A stretch of DNA of 64,000 nucleotides. Origin: Branchiostoma floridae. Lineage: Eukaryota; Chordata; Leptocardii; Amphioxiformes; Branchiostomatidae. Shown one piece after another: positions 50,055-61,201 of the stretch. Each line of letters begins with the position of its first letter. Positions within the stretch are counted from its first letter, which is position 1. The position numbers and the translations under genes were made by a program. The stretch lies in contig NC_049982.1 in assembly GCF_000003815.2 (NCBI RefSeq), positions 21,586,213 through 21,650,212 on the forward strand, read 5' to 3'. Below the pieces are notes generated by a model. That model had not been told where the DNA came from and did not search any database. It worked only from the letters and a program-made list of their open reading frames with translations.

Positions 50055-52884
50055 ATGAACTTCCAAGTGACGGTGTCGTCGATCTTTGAGGAGGCACAGT
50101 CGGAGCAAGATGAGGAAGGAGACCTCACGCCTCAAGACCTGACGATGGGAGGCTGTCTGGTGTGTGGAGACAAGGCCTCCGGCTTTCACTATGGAGTCTA
50201 CAGCTGTGAGGGCTGCAAGGGTGAGTTAAACAGGATGCATGAGTGAGGCAAGGTTTATCATCATGACTGGATGCCACAGGGCGGTATCTGTGGGAATCGC
50301 ACCCAAGGAGTTCCCAACCATGTGACTGTGTGACAATACGGGACCTTGCGAGAATGAACTTCATGCGGGAAGTTTCTGACGCAGCTCGCGCCTTGTCCTT
50401 CAAAAGCCGTGTGAATACGTCGTTTGCAGCCTATCTTTGTTCGTCTGCCTACCCTATCTGGCCACACCAATTTTGTTACAAGCATGCCTCAGACTAGCAT
50501 GAAAGCTTATCTGGGTTGATATGATACATGTTGAAGTTTGTTACTTTCATTCAACATAAGGAAATTGCTTACCTCGAATTCTAGGTGACACATCCGTCGG
50601 TCTTTTTCAGGGATGATGATTCAATTACTCTTAGCACATGACCTTAGGGATCAACTCCCGTCTCAGCTGCGTGTAGATGGCCTCCTTTACCCCCCTCATG
50701 AAGTCATCCCGTTCAGGGTTCAATATTTGTGCTTTGTCCAAGGGGCTGAAAAATGTCCCAGTGATTCAATATTTATTTGCTGCCCAATCTCTGATGGGGT
50801 ACAGACACTTAGGGGGTACACTTTAATGGTACTTACATTGCAAGGGAAAATGTCACTTCTTAAGGGGATATAGACACTACAGATATGCTGCAGATTTATC
50901 TTCTTCACAGTCATCCGTAGCCATTGGCTTTTTCTATCTATTCAGGATTTTTCCGCCGAAGTGTGACCCGTGGCCATGTGAAGGCCTGCAGATGGGGGAA
51001 CCAGTGCAGTATGGACCTGTACACCAGGAGGAGATGTCCCGAGTGTCGCCTCAGGTCCTGTAAGGCTGCTGGCATGAGACCTGACTGTAAGGCACTGTCA
51101 CTCATGTAACACTTACCAATACTAGTAGATCTATCTATAAGGCCGCTTAGATTTGATTTTAGTTGTCCAATTTTTACATGGATCAATTACTTACTATTGA
51201 AGTGTTTGTATGTTTGTTTGTTTGTATGTGTTTGCAGATTTTTTGACAACTTTGAAAAACTTTTTTACAGGTCTGCTCACTCAGGCTCAGCGCAGATCAA
51301 AAACCCTGTGGAGGCAGCGGCAGGCATCACAACCCATCAAACCTGAATCTGCTGTGTCCTCCACCAATCAGGAGCTGGCACAGGTACCCTCACCCAATCA
51401 AAGTGGAGTTCAGCAAGACCAACCGTTGGTCACTGCTTCTGAAATCGCAAGCTTATTAAGTTCCGCAGGTCCTGACAGAGTGCTCACAACACAGTCTTCA
51501 TCCGAAATGCCTTCCCTTCATCAGAACATTGCACCTTGTGATTCTTCTTCATTTTTTGATGAAGTCGTGTCTGTGTTCATAGATGTCACGCAGGATAACA
51601 TCCAGTATTGTCGTTCTGAATCTTCAGGAAGCGAAGACATGCTTTCATTCTTTGCCCTCCTTGCAAATGGCTCAGAGCTGTTGTCAGAACCGATTTGCCT
51701 GGACACCATCCCATCTGTTTCCCCTGTTCTATCCAGCACAACTGAAGGTGGTGCAGACACTTCCTTACAGGATGACAGTAGAACTGAGCATGCTCAGACT
51801 CTTCTTTCTCTGCATACAGGTGTCAAGTATGAAGCCCCCTTACCCACCAATAGTCTTTCAGCATTGCTGAAATCTACAGGGTCTTCAGCCAATCAGAAGC
51901 CAGACCTTCCATCCTCCAATGAAGTGGCTGATTGCAAGGCAAACAGTGTCGATAGCTGTTTAGGGTTGTCCGTCGCCCCAGCAAAGTATGAAGAGCCGGT
52001 GCTAGGGACAAGCAATGCTGGCTCTACCATGTCCAAACTCTTTATCAGACCACAGCTCATGCAGCAACTGTCATCAGACCACCAGGCCATCATTTCTGAC
52101 ATTCTAGCATACCTGAAGGAGGCTACTGAGGCAGGCCGCAGGCACACCTTGAAGCTGTATAAGGTATGTTTGTAAATGTTATATGACAAACAACATTGTG
52201 TGTAATCGTGTTAAGTCCTGTGTTTGACTGTAGCGTGTAAATGTTCCCTTGCACATTGAGGCAGCTGTGGGCAGGGTGACATGGGCTCTGTATGAATTTT
52301 GTATTTCCCAGTGAAGAATTATTTTACTAATTTTACTATCTCTGTTATATACTTTGTCTGACCCTTTCCTTTTCTCTCATGACCTCAAACCTGCAGGCCA
52401 ATTTGAGCTTTTCATGAATTTCGTGTTTTCTGCATTTGTTGTTACCACTTTCAATAAGGTTATTATCAACAGTCTTTATCTATTTGTGAACAGTCTGTTG
52501 TGAATGGGCTTTAGATTTCATTGTGCTTTTTAGTTTGTAAGAAGATATTGTCCTTAGGAAGAATTGATGAAGGTTTTAGTCCCTTAGCAGCTTCCTGTAG
52601 ATATAATGTCAAGCTGTTTAATACAATGGGAGAAACTATAATAATGATGTAAATTTGATGCCTAATTTAGATACCAGTGAGTTGCCATGTACACAACAAT
52701 GATAAGCTTATGATGAGACACATTCACCCATTGGTCATCCATTGATCTGTGGGTTAGTGATACTATGGGTTGATTTTAACGGTGAACTACAAGAGGTCTG
52801 CTCCTATATTATGAGTGCTGGTATCCACATCCACAGAAATGAAAAACAGTAATCCAAGCATTTTTCTCCATGTGGATGCCAGCA

Positions 52885-52919
<35 letters not shown>

Positions 52920-55900
52920 GGGTTAGTCAACCGTATAGAAGAAGAAGTCCATTTTTTAGTGTTCTATATACAGTGATATGCGCAATTCTTTTAGTAGTAC
53001 TTTTATTGTAGACACACAGTGTAAACAGTTAACCAAGGACGAACCGTTTGTATATATATTGACAGCACTGCTGAAAGAATTGCGTATATCACTGTATATA
53101 GAAGACTACTAAAACATTTACTTCATTTTCTATATGGCTGGAATCACAAAGAAGGCTTAGCCCCCTCTATATAAAAAGTACTGGCATTCCCAGCCACAGA
53201 AATGAAAAACACTGTACTCCAAGCATTTTTCTCCATGTAGGAGGCGCTGACATGCAGGACTCTCCACGAGAAGCGCATGCTGTGTGTACAGAGTGGCACG
53301 GTCACAGTACAGAAGTACATCACCTTCAGTAAGTCTCTGCAGGGGTTCAACGACCTCCCTCTGGACGACCAAGTGGCCGTTGTGAAGGTGAGATGCTTCT
53401 ACAGTGCAGATAACAATGACTTGTAAAGCTGGGTTGTAGGGGTGGGTACAGGGCCAGTTCCCAGGTCTGGATCTGATCCTGTTTAGCAGCATATCATATG
53501 CTTAGATGTTGAATCCACTTCTGCCCTTATTCGAACCCCATGCCCTTAAAACATATATTCAAATGTGCAGAAATCTGCCTTAGATGTTACGATGGACCAT
53601 TGGGTCAAAACGTGTTTTAGCGAAGGAGCTGTGTGCTCACAGCAAAGGGGCTGCGTGCTCGGCGAAAGAGCTGTGTGCTCACAGCGAACGAGCTGTGTGC
53701 TCGGCGAACAAGCTGTGTTCACGCAGAAAAGGGGCTGCGTGCTCGGCGAACGAGCTGTGTGCTCCCAGCGAACGAGCTGTGTTCACGCAGAAAAGGGGCT
53801 GCGTGCTCAGCGAACGAGCTGTGTGCTCCCAGCGAACGAGCTGTGTTCACGCAGAAAAGGAGCTGCGTGCTTAGCGAACGAGCTGTGTGCTCACAGCGAA
53901 CGAGCTGTGTGCTCAAAGCGACAATGGGAATATATGGACGTAAATGACGTATTTGCATAATAGTAGACAAAAGCGTCACATGATATGTACGCATTTCCTC
54001 AAAAGTGCGAAGGGACTGTATACGGAGCGTTCTTGTCCTAATTAAATTGACGATTTGCTACAACTTAGAACTTCAGTTTTGCGGAACGTTTAGAAAACTT
54101 AGCCTATACTAGTACATGTAGTATGATTTTCATCACTCTCTCATGATTTTTTTTTACATTTGACACATAAGCACCCCACTTGAAAATGAAGAATTTGGCC
54201 CAATTCCTCTGGGCTCAGGTCACCAGAAATATGTTGGAGTAAGAATAAACACAACAGTAGTCAGTGTTAAACTACAATATTTGAAGGTAAACATTATATA
54301 ATTGCTTGCAAATGTCCTGAGTAATAAGACACTTACTCTCTGGCCCCAAATATATGTTAATGTGATAAACTTCTAACGTTAACAATAGGTAATTATACAA
54401 TATAAAATGTACAGGCGACTTTGAATGTGTAACACCGTGCAGCACCTCAGGTGTTGATGACAATGAATGTACAGGAAGACAATGTACTTCATTTAAAAAA
54501 ATACCAACAATCAAGTTTCGTAGTTCTAGTAGATCTACTTCTACACGAATTTCAAATGGTTCCATGTGGTATTAGAAGCGAAATTCCTTACCAGTGTCAA
54601 ATTGCTGAAGGAAGGGTACTCTAGCAACAGGCCTGAAAAAAAGAAAGAGCAACGTGGAATGCATATTACCCACAAACAATAGATCAGTCCCAATTAGTCA
54701 TTATCCCTCGTAGGTGCAAACAACTTAACAAGGCAATGAAGGGGGCTAAGATCAAAGCCCCGTGTAACGGATTGCTACCTACCACAGTCCTTTTGTTTTG
54801 CAAGGCGAAAAAAACAGATTGCGTAAAATGGAAACGCTGTGGCTATTGACACACTGAGTGTGCCAATAGCCAAACAGGCTGACACACCGAGATGCCAACC
54901 AGCCAATCAGAGCTTGTAACATGACTTTCCCGACATTATTTTACACAGGCAACAGTTGATTAGACATTGTTCGGAAGATTAGACATTGGAATCTTTGAAT
55001 CTTCGAATGAACACGTTACAGACGTATTCAAGTTTTGACCTACGTTTGGATACCTGTTAATGCCGTGAAACTGTGTATGTTGACCGTAGCGTATTGGGGA
55101 GAGCGTTGACCTGCGAAGCCATGTTACCAGTTCCGACCCCAGTTCGAATCCGCGATAGAATTTTTTTTTCAATTGTCCTTTTACCTTTTTAAAAAATCCA
55201 TACCACAGTCCTTTGTTTCGTTTTGTAAGGCGAAAAAAACAGCTTGCGAAAAATGGAAATACAGACTCAACTAGACTATAAAACAGAGTTATTTCGAGGG
55301 CCAGGAATTCTGCACACTGTGATATTTTCCCTCATAACTGGTCTACGGGAAAGAGGGTATTCAAGACGCTGCCTTGTTTTGAGTTGGCCAATTTGGTCCG
55401 AAGCGCAACTTTTAAACTTACTTTAAAGCCAAAATATTAACGCCTCGTACAGTTGTAAATTTTCCAACTCTAAGGGACCGTCCACTGTACTACAACTGGG
55501 TGTGAACAAGATAGTGATAGTGAACAAGTGGTACTCTCCAAGCAGAGGTTAGGCGCCGGCTGTTTTTGTAAACGTTTTTTTAGTCAGGGTTTTGACAATA
55601 CAAGATACAATACAAAATAGAAAGCCCGATGGAAACGACTAAAAAACGTTTTAAAAAACAGCCAGAGCAGAGCCTAACCTCAAGGTTGCTGGAAAAGCGT
55701 AGACGTGGAACAGATAGGGGTAAGCCGGCCAGAGGAATTGGGCCAAATTCTTCATTTTCAAGTGGGGTGCTTATGTGTCAAATGTAAAAAAAAAATCATG
55801 AGAGAGTGATGAAAATCATACTACATGTACTAGTATAGGCTAAGTTTTCTAAACGTTCCGCAAAACTGAAGTTCTAAGTTGTAGCAAATCGTCAATTTAA

Positions 55901-57875
55901 TTAGGACAAGAACGCTCCGTATACAGTCCCTTCACACTTTTAAGGAAATGCGTACATATACGTGACGCTTTTGTCTACTATTATGCCAATACGTCATTTA
56001 CGTCCATATATTCCCATTGTCGCTGTGAGCACACAGCTCGTTCGCTGTGAGCACACAGCTCGTTCGCTGAGCACGCAGCCCCTTTTCTGCGTGAACACAG
56101 CTCGTTCACTGTGAGCACACAGCTCGTTCGCTGAGCACGCAGCCCCTTTTCTGCGTGAACACAGCTCGTTCGCTGAGCACGCATCCCCTTTTCTGCGTGA
56201 ACACAGCCCGTTCGCTAAGCACGCAGCCGCTTTGCTGTGAGCACACAGCTCGTTCGCCGAGCACGCAGCTCGTTCGCTGTGAGCACACAGCTCTTTTGCT
56301 GAGCACGCAGCCCCTTTGCCGTGAGCACACAGCTCCTTCGCTAAAACACGTTTTGACCCAATGGTCCTTCGTAAGATGTATCTCCTGCCCTTAGTTGGAT
56401 GCATCCCAAAACAAGATGACTTGACTGTTGCAAAAAGTGGGGCTAGCTTTGGAAAATCTGTCTCTCTGTTAGTGTTAATTTTTGGTCAGGCCAAAACCTG
56501 AGATTCAGATTGCTTGCAGTCTTCTACTTTAAAACTGCCCAGCATCAATCCAGTGTACTGGTACCCACCATTAACTTTGAACACAAACATTCCATATTGT
56601 GTTGAAAGGGTTCCCTCTTTGAGTGCTTTGTGATGCGAGTACCTGTCTTCCTCAAGGAGTGTGGTCTTGACATTGGAGTCTTGGAACGGCTGGTGGCACC
56701 AGGCAAGTGCTCAAACCTTATGATTATGCATATGTGTGTGTTTTAGTACTGCTGCAGTTTCAGTGTATTTTGCCAGAGGGTTCTTACTGTCAGGAAGGTG
56801 ATGTGTCATGCATTTCCTACCATACCCTGTTATACATGTATGTAAGTCATGGATTAGAAAGACAAAACATGAATCAGGTCTACACTGAATTTGACTGAAG
56901 TTGCTTAATCTAAACCCTGTTAAGGTAGCCTCTTGATGAGAAGGTAATAGACTCACTGACAAGAAGCCGCTACAAAAATAACAGTGGTTGACTGGCTTTG
57001 CTCAGATTTCACTAGTACAGGTTTAACTGTATATGTAATACATGTATACATATATGTATACATAATTTTATATAAACCAGAAAGTTTTGAATCCAGTGCA
57101 CACCCAGGAGTTCATGTCCATGCTGAAGTCCTGGTATGAGGGGATGTGGAGGCTCAACATCGACTCCATCACCGTGCACCTGCTCATCTGTGCCGTCATT
57201 TTGTCCCCAGGTCATCTTTAAGCATCATTTTTTCTCTTGTAGCAATTTCAGTAGAATTTCTGACTTTTTTTATTTTATTTGATCATCAGGGCCTGCCTTC
57301 ATACCTATCTTACTGTTAACATATAAAGACATGAAAGTCAGTTAGAATTCCCATATTGCAAGTTTAACATTTATCAAAAAATTACAGAATTTGTAATCAG
57401 TGCTTTTACATTTTTTATTTCATTTCCTGCTATGCTCATTTCTTTTTCTAATGAGAAGCAATCAATACCAATCTTAAATGTGCCAGAACACCACTCTACA
57501 GGTACATGTAGGTTTCTCATGCATCTTCAGGCATGTAAAAAAAAAAGGAAACTATGTACAGTTCCATCTTTTCATGATCAACAGAATATTTTAGTGCATG
57601 GTTTTCACCAGAATTCTGTTTTGCGTGCACCTACAGATCGTCCCAACGTCGGAGCCCGTGGCACCCTGGAGAGGGCGCAGGAGCGCTACGTGGAGTGTCT
57701 GCACGCCTACTGCAAGGTGGCCTACACGGACGAGCCGATGATGTTCCCGCGCCTTCTGAGCAAGCTGACGGAGGTCCGCAGTGTGGGACAAGCCTGTGAG
57801 AGAAGTCTGCTGACGGAGTGTGGGCCCATGGTCAAGGAAAACCCGCTGGCCTCCGAGATTTGTAGTCCAGATTAA
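50055..57875 (+). CDS. Nuclear receptor E, NR1H type, 597 aa
   Basis: Exons: 50055-50220, 50946-51086, 51271-52163, 53241-53387, 56609-56702, 57097-57210, 57637-57875; total 1794 nt. Zinc finger 1 uses Cys 34, 37, 51, 54 with P-box CEGCKG; exon 2 differs from gene D's at only 2 of 141 bases. The hinge is the longest of the five, with SUMO-like IKPE and VKYE and the motif [21 protein letters not shown] about 376-597; helix 12 is LASEICSPD, where the usual Trp is Cys. The exon 5 donor is GC (CCAG|GCAAGT), confirmed by reading phase. Intron 3 carries a hairpin copy of its own acceptor region and a palindromic MITE; intron 4 is enlarged by a foldback transposon. The start ATG lies 5 bp after the acceptor ATATTTTCAG. 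Confidence 0.9.
52811..52889. repeat. Hairpin containing a copy of the exon 4 acceptor region
   Basis: Arms 52811-52830 and 52870-52889 pair over 20 bp with one mismatch (ATGAGTGCTGGTATCCACAT). The loop repeats the sequence just upstream of the real exon 4 acceptor (53194-53240), including GCATTTTTCTCCATGT, but the acceptor AG is GG in the copy. An (AT)n run follows (52888-52915). Confidence 0.65.
52912..53172. mobile_element. Imperfect palindromic MITE in gene E intron 3
   Basis: Inner arms 52962-52991 and 53074-53103 (TTCTATATACAGTGATATGC...) are complementary over 30 bp with one mismatch. Weaker outer similarity (TATATAGAAGGGTTAG against inverted TATATAGAGGGGGCTAAG) places the ends near 52912 and 53172. 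No coding capacity. Confidence 0.6.
53588..56373. mobile_element. Foldback transposon in gene E intron 4
   Basis: Inverted arms 53588-54212 and 55729-56373 begin TACGA(T/A)GGACCATTGGG and end at CCAGAGG. Each contains about 300 bp of tandem units of two kinds: one with GAACGAGCTGTGTGCTCACA, the other with GTTCACGCAGAAAAGGGGCTG. The remaining arm sequence is also shared. The 6-bp flank AGATGT (53582-53587 and 56374-56379) looks like a target duplication. The 1.5-kb centre has no transposase; it holds a tRNA-like repeat and a fragment of the palindromic MITE. Cys-rich frames inside the repeats are artefacts. Confidence 0.85.
55080..55170 (+). repeat. tRNA-like sequence inside the foldback element
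   Basis: A-box-like TAGCGTATTGG (55087-55097) and B-box AGTTCGAATCC (55141-55151), followed by a T-run (about 55160-55169) that would terminate pol III. The acceptor stem is not convincing, so tRNA-derived rather than a tRNA gene. Confidence 0.45.
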
Positions 57876-58330
57876 TTAGTCATACCTTGGACAGTTAGGT
57901 TTGACATACATCTATGAGACTATGAAACCAGGTGGCTATTGATACTCTTTCTTCACCCTTGTTCTTAGTATCAACTAGCAAAACCGTCCATATTTGTCCA
58001 TGTTTTCTTGGATGTACAATTTTTTATTTAGATATGCTATAGAGTTTCTCTTGTATTTCCCACAGGTAAAGCCTGAATGATAATAGAGTTTCATGAAGTT
58101 TTAAACACAGACGGCCCTTGGCTTAATCATCTAGTGTAAGCATTCTGCATTTTGAATATATCATTTTAATGCTTGGTACAGTTACCTACTACTTGGAAGT
58201 TGGAACAGACCACTACACTACTCTCATACAGTACAAAGAAACTCACAGCAAAATCAAAATCATTGGTCCAGTTGTCATTGGTTATTCATCAGTGTGAAGA
58301 CAAAGATTGCATTAAAGCCTGGGTGTTGGC

Positions 58331-58336
58331 AATAAA
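58331..58336 (+). other. Probable gene E poly(A) signal AATAAA
   Basis: GGCAATAAAATG about 455 bp after the gene E stop. Confidence 0.45.
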
Positions 58337-59227
58337 ATGTTTTATTTTTACAAAGACAAAAATTATTGGAATTACCATGATTAATGTGTAAAAAACCTGA
58401 TATACACGTACATGTAGAAAGTAGTTGAAGTGCCAAAGTCCTGATTTATAATGTTTTAGGTAAGTTTGAAAAGAATATGAAAAAGACAAGATGTAAAAAA
58501 CAGTATTTTAGATAACAGTTAGGGAACATTGACACCCATATATCAATTTATCAGCCCCCTAGATAGCTAGCTGATCAACAGGGATGAATAAAAACCTGTT
58601 AAAGTTTCGATTATTGCCTGTTCAATCTGGGTCAAGATGTTATTCATAGAAACTTTACTCCTTGAAATCAAAAGAATGAAAACTAATCCCACAGACGCAA
58701 GTCTTTGACATGAGGTATGTTGATGATGGTTACATGAAACAAATGGGGATGTGATCCCCATAACAGTGTTCAACCACGGCTCTGATTGGCTGAAAGTACC
58801 GATCATACCATTCCGATAGCAGGGAGGATGAGTTTCAGCCTAACTTGCATATTGGAGACACTTCTGATTGATAGAATCTAAACTTTGCTCGAAGTGTGTC
58901 CTCAAACTGTCAGTGGGTTCAGAGCATTAAGAAGGGCGGAAATGTGTCATGTGATCAGTGAATGCTACCTCACATTCTCTAGAGAGAAGATTACTGTAAG
59001 TAATTCCATGCAGGAAGTCAGTCATCTCTAATGTTACATTACTTTTGTATTTTTCCGGAGATAATTATGTTTATTTTTTGCTCGTACGTTGTGCCACTTT
59101 TAGACCAGTAGCACATCAGTTTTGTACACTTGGTACAAGTTGTGCAAGACCAGGTCATGGGCATAGTTTTGATCCACTCACACTATCATCGAAAGAAACC
59201 GTGACAAACATAATGACAACTACAAAT

Positions 59228-59233
59228 TTTATT
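59228..59233 (-). other. Probable opsin gene poly(A) signal
   Basis: AATAAA on the minus strand about 160 bp beyond the opsin stop at 59391. Confidence 0.45.
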
Positions 59234-59390
59234 GTCAAAGATTTCCACAAGAAAGTCCATATACATACATTGTGCAGAATCCCCGTTAATGTACATACAT
59301 ATACATTTGTATACATCAATTCAAGACATTAATGTACATGATATCCACCGCATCAAGGGCTTGGCACGAAGTGGCTTCACACTGACATTT

Positions 59391-61201
59391 TCACAATCTG
59401 AGATATTTGTCCAGCTTTTCCTTGTAATACTGTCGGACCACAGGTAGAGTCAACGCAAACATCAAGGGATTCACTGTGCATGAACACTTCGCTATGGCAA
59501 AAGCAACCATGATATAGATAATAGGAACAGTGACGTTAAACAGACTTAAAAGAACAACAATGGCATATGGTGTCCAACTTGCACAGAACAAGGCCGAGAG
59601 ACTCAGTGCGACAACGGCAGTCTTCGTATCTCTTTTACGAGTCGACCCTGTCGTCGGCACTTTCGCCTTCTGCCTAGACCTTCTCACAGCCACAAGAATG
59701 TAGCTGTAAGAACAGACTATGCCGACTAACGGTAGCGCAAAGGCGAAAATCAACAAGACAATGACGTATAACCTGGAGAGGTCGTCACGAGCTAGGTAAT
59801 CAAACGTTACACTGACGCCACTGTGATCTAGGATGAATCTGTTCCATCCCAGGAGAGGCGGCGGCATGAGCAGGGCGGAGTAGATCCATGTGGTGGCAGC
59901 GGTGAGCAGCACCCTGCCGTGTGTGATGTACACGGCAGCCTTCAGCGGTTTGATGGACACGGCTAGTCGCTGTACGGCTATGGCGAGTTGGGTGGTCATC
60001 AACACTATGACCATCACACCAACGCTGAAGCCGATCATGTCCAGACCTGCGGGACGTATAAAGAATAGCTGATATTTAGAGATTTGAGACACATGTCAAC
60101 GTTTTCTGAGAGTTAAGCGTTTCCTCTGCTAACTTTCACTAACATTTTGAACCAGTAAAATGCGAAGATTGCTTACAAATGTTCGATTACGGTCACATCT
60201 TACTTCCAAAAGTACATGCGTAATGTTAGTCTGTCTGCCATTTTGTCAATCTTTTGCTCGGCCATAGAACACATGTACAGAAAGGCCGATCGAGTACTAT
60301 TGTACAATATACCATTGTTATATTGAATAGGAAAAGAACTCTTAAGTTCCCACCTGGTTTCCCAAACGTCCATGAGTGTGCGAAGCTTGCCCAGACTGTG
60401 ACAGGACAGAACACCACACACAACAGGCCGTCTGTGATGCTCAGATTCACCACCAGGTAGTGCTTGGGTTTTCGCAGGGCCTTACACCTACATGGGTACA
60501 AAAAAGACTTTTACTACCATTTTACATGGGGACAAGATCAGATTTACTATCATTTTCTTTGAAAAAAAAAAGACAAGAAGTATTGAGTAAATTCTCATAT
60601 TTTTTAAGTGCAACTTTGATGAGGGCCGATGCAATTGTACGTGATTTATGCAAATCAGGACTTGATTTTTACAAAATTAATGTGGAAAATGTCCAGTTCA
60701 ATCGTGCGAAATGACAAGAACATCATACTCAGTACCTGTAATATTTGGTCCGAGAAAAGCACTACTGTACTGGATATGAATATATCATTGATCTTATTCT
60801 ATTTATTTTTCTGAAATGAAATCTTTAACTTATCAAAGGGATATTTGTGAAAATAGAATAAAATAACACATACACAGGAGCCCCTGAAACCTATTGCTTT
60901 TGTCCCCACCCCCTCAATCGCTATTGTTTACTTACTAGTACTAGTGTCAATGTTATTATTTACAACAGACATGTTACATACATGTACGCATGAATGTGTG
61001 GTCTGGATTAACTTACGCATAAAAAGCTTGCAGAGCCAGGCCGTTCCCGAGGACCCCAGTCAGCCCAGCCAGGAGGATCAGCACACCGAACACGGTCTGA
61101 GCCCTGGCGGACGGCTCCACGATTCCCGCCGCTGAGACGTTTGCCTCTCTGCTGTCTTCGATCAATGAGCCCAAGCACATGGAAATATTTCTGACATCCA
61201 T
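59391..61201 (-). CDS. Opsin-like seven-transmembrane receptor, 324 aa
   Basis: Light-sensitive G-protein-coupled receptor of the plasma membrane (family knowledge). Minus-strand exons: 61017-61201, 60354-60487, 59391-60046; 975 nt, in phase. The N-terminus has glycosylation-type NIS and NVS. TM1 about 37-60 (GN), TM2 about 71-95 (NLSITD), TM3 about 107-132, TM4 149-174 (ending LLGWNRF), TM5 199-227, TM6 247-276 (WTPY), TM7 278-305. Lys293 in AIAKCSC sits where opsins bind retinal (rhodopsin K296), and FDYLARDD in loop 2 is opsin-like. Unusual: the TM3 Cys is Leu108 and the loop-2 Cys is Val186, so the standard disulfide is lost; rhodopsin E113 is Ile; the DRY position reads VQR; NPxxY is NPLMF. 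The tail after TM7 is short. The subfamily cannot be assigned by eye. A TTG-initiated extension to 61228 is possible; the ATG at 61201 is preferred. Confidence 0.85.

Noticed and set aside
53565-53960. Cys-rich repetitive open frames (about 100-130 aa) with [11 protein letters not shown]-like units, and mirror copies at 55981-56404
   Set aside because: They read through short tandem repeats in the arms of a foldback transposon in several frames at once, with no domain or exon signals.
55080-55170. A functional tRNA gene
   Set aside because: A- and B-boxes and a T-run are present but I could not pair an acceptor stem, and it lies in a transposon.
59890-60460. Plus-strand open frames opposite the opsin
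   Set aside because: Antisense shadows of the opsin exons, with no splice sites of their own.
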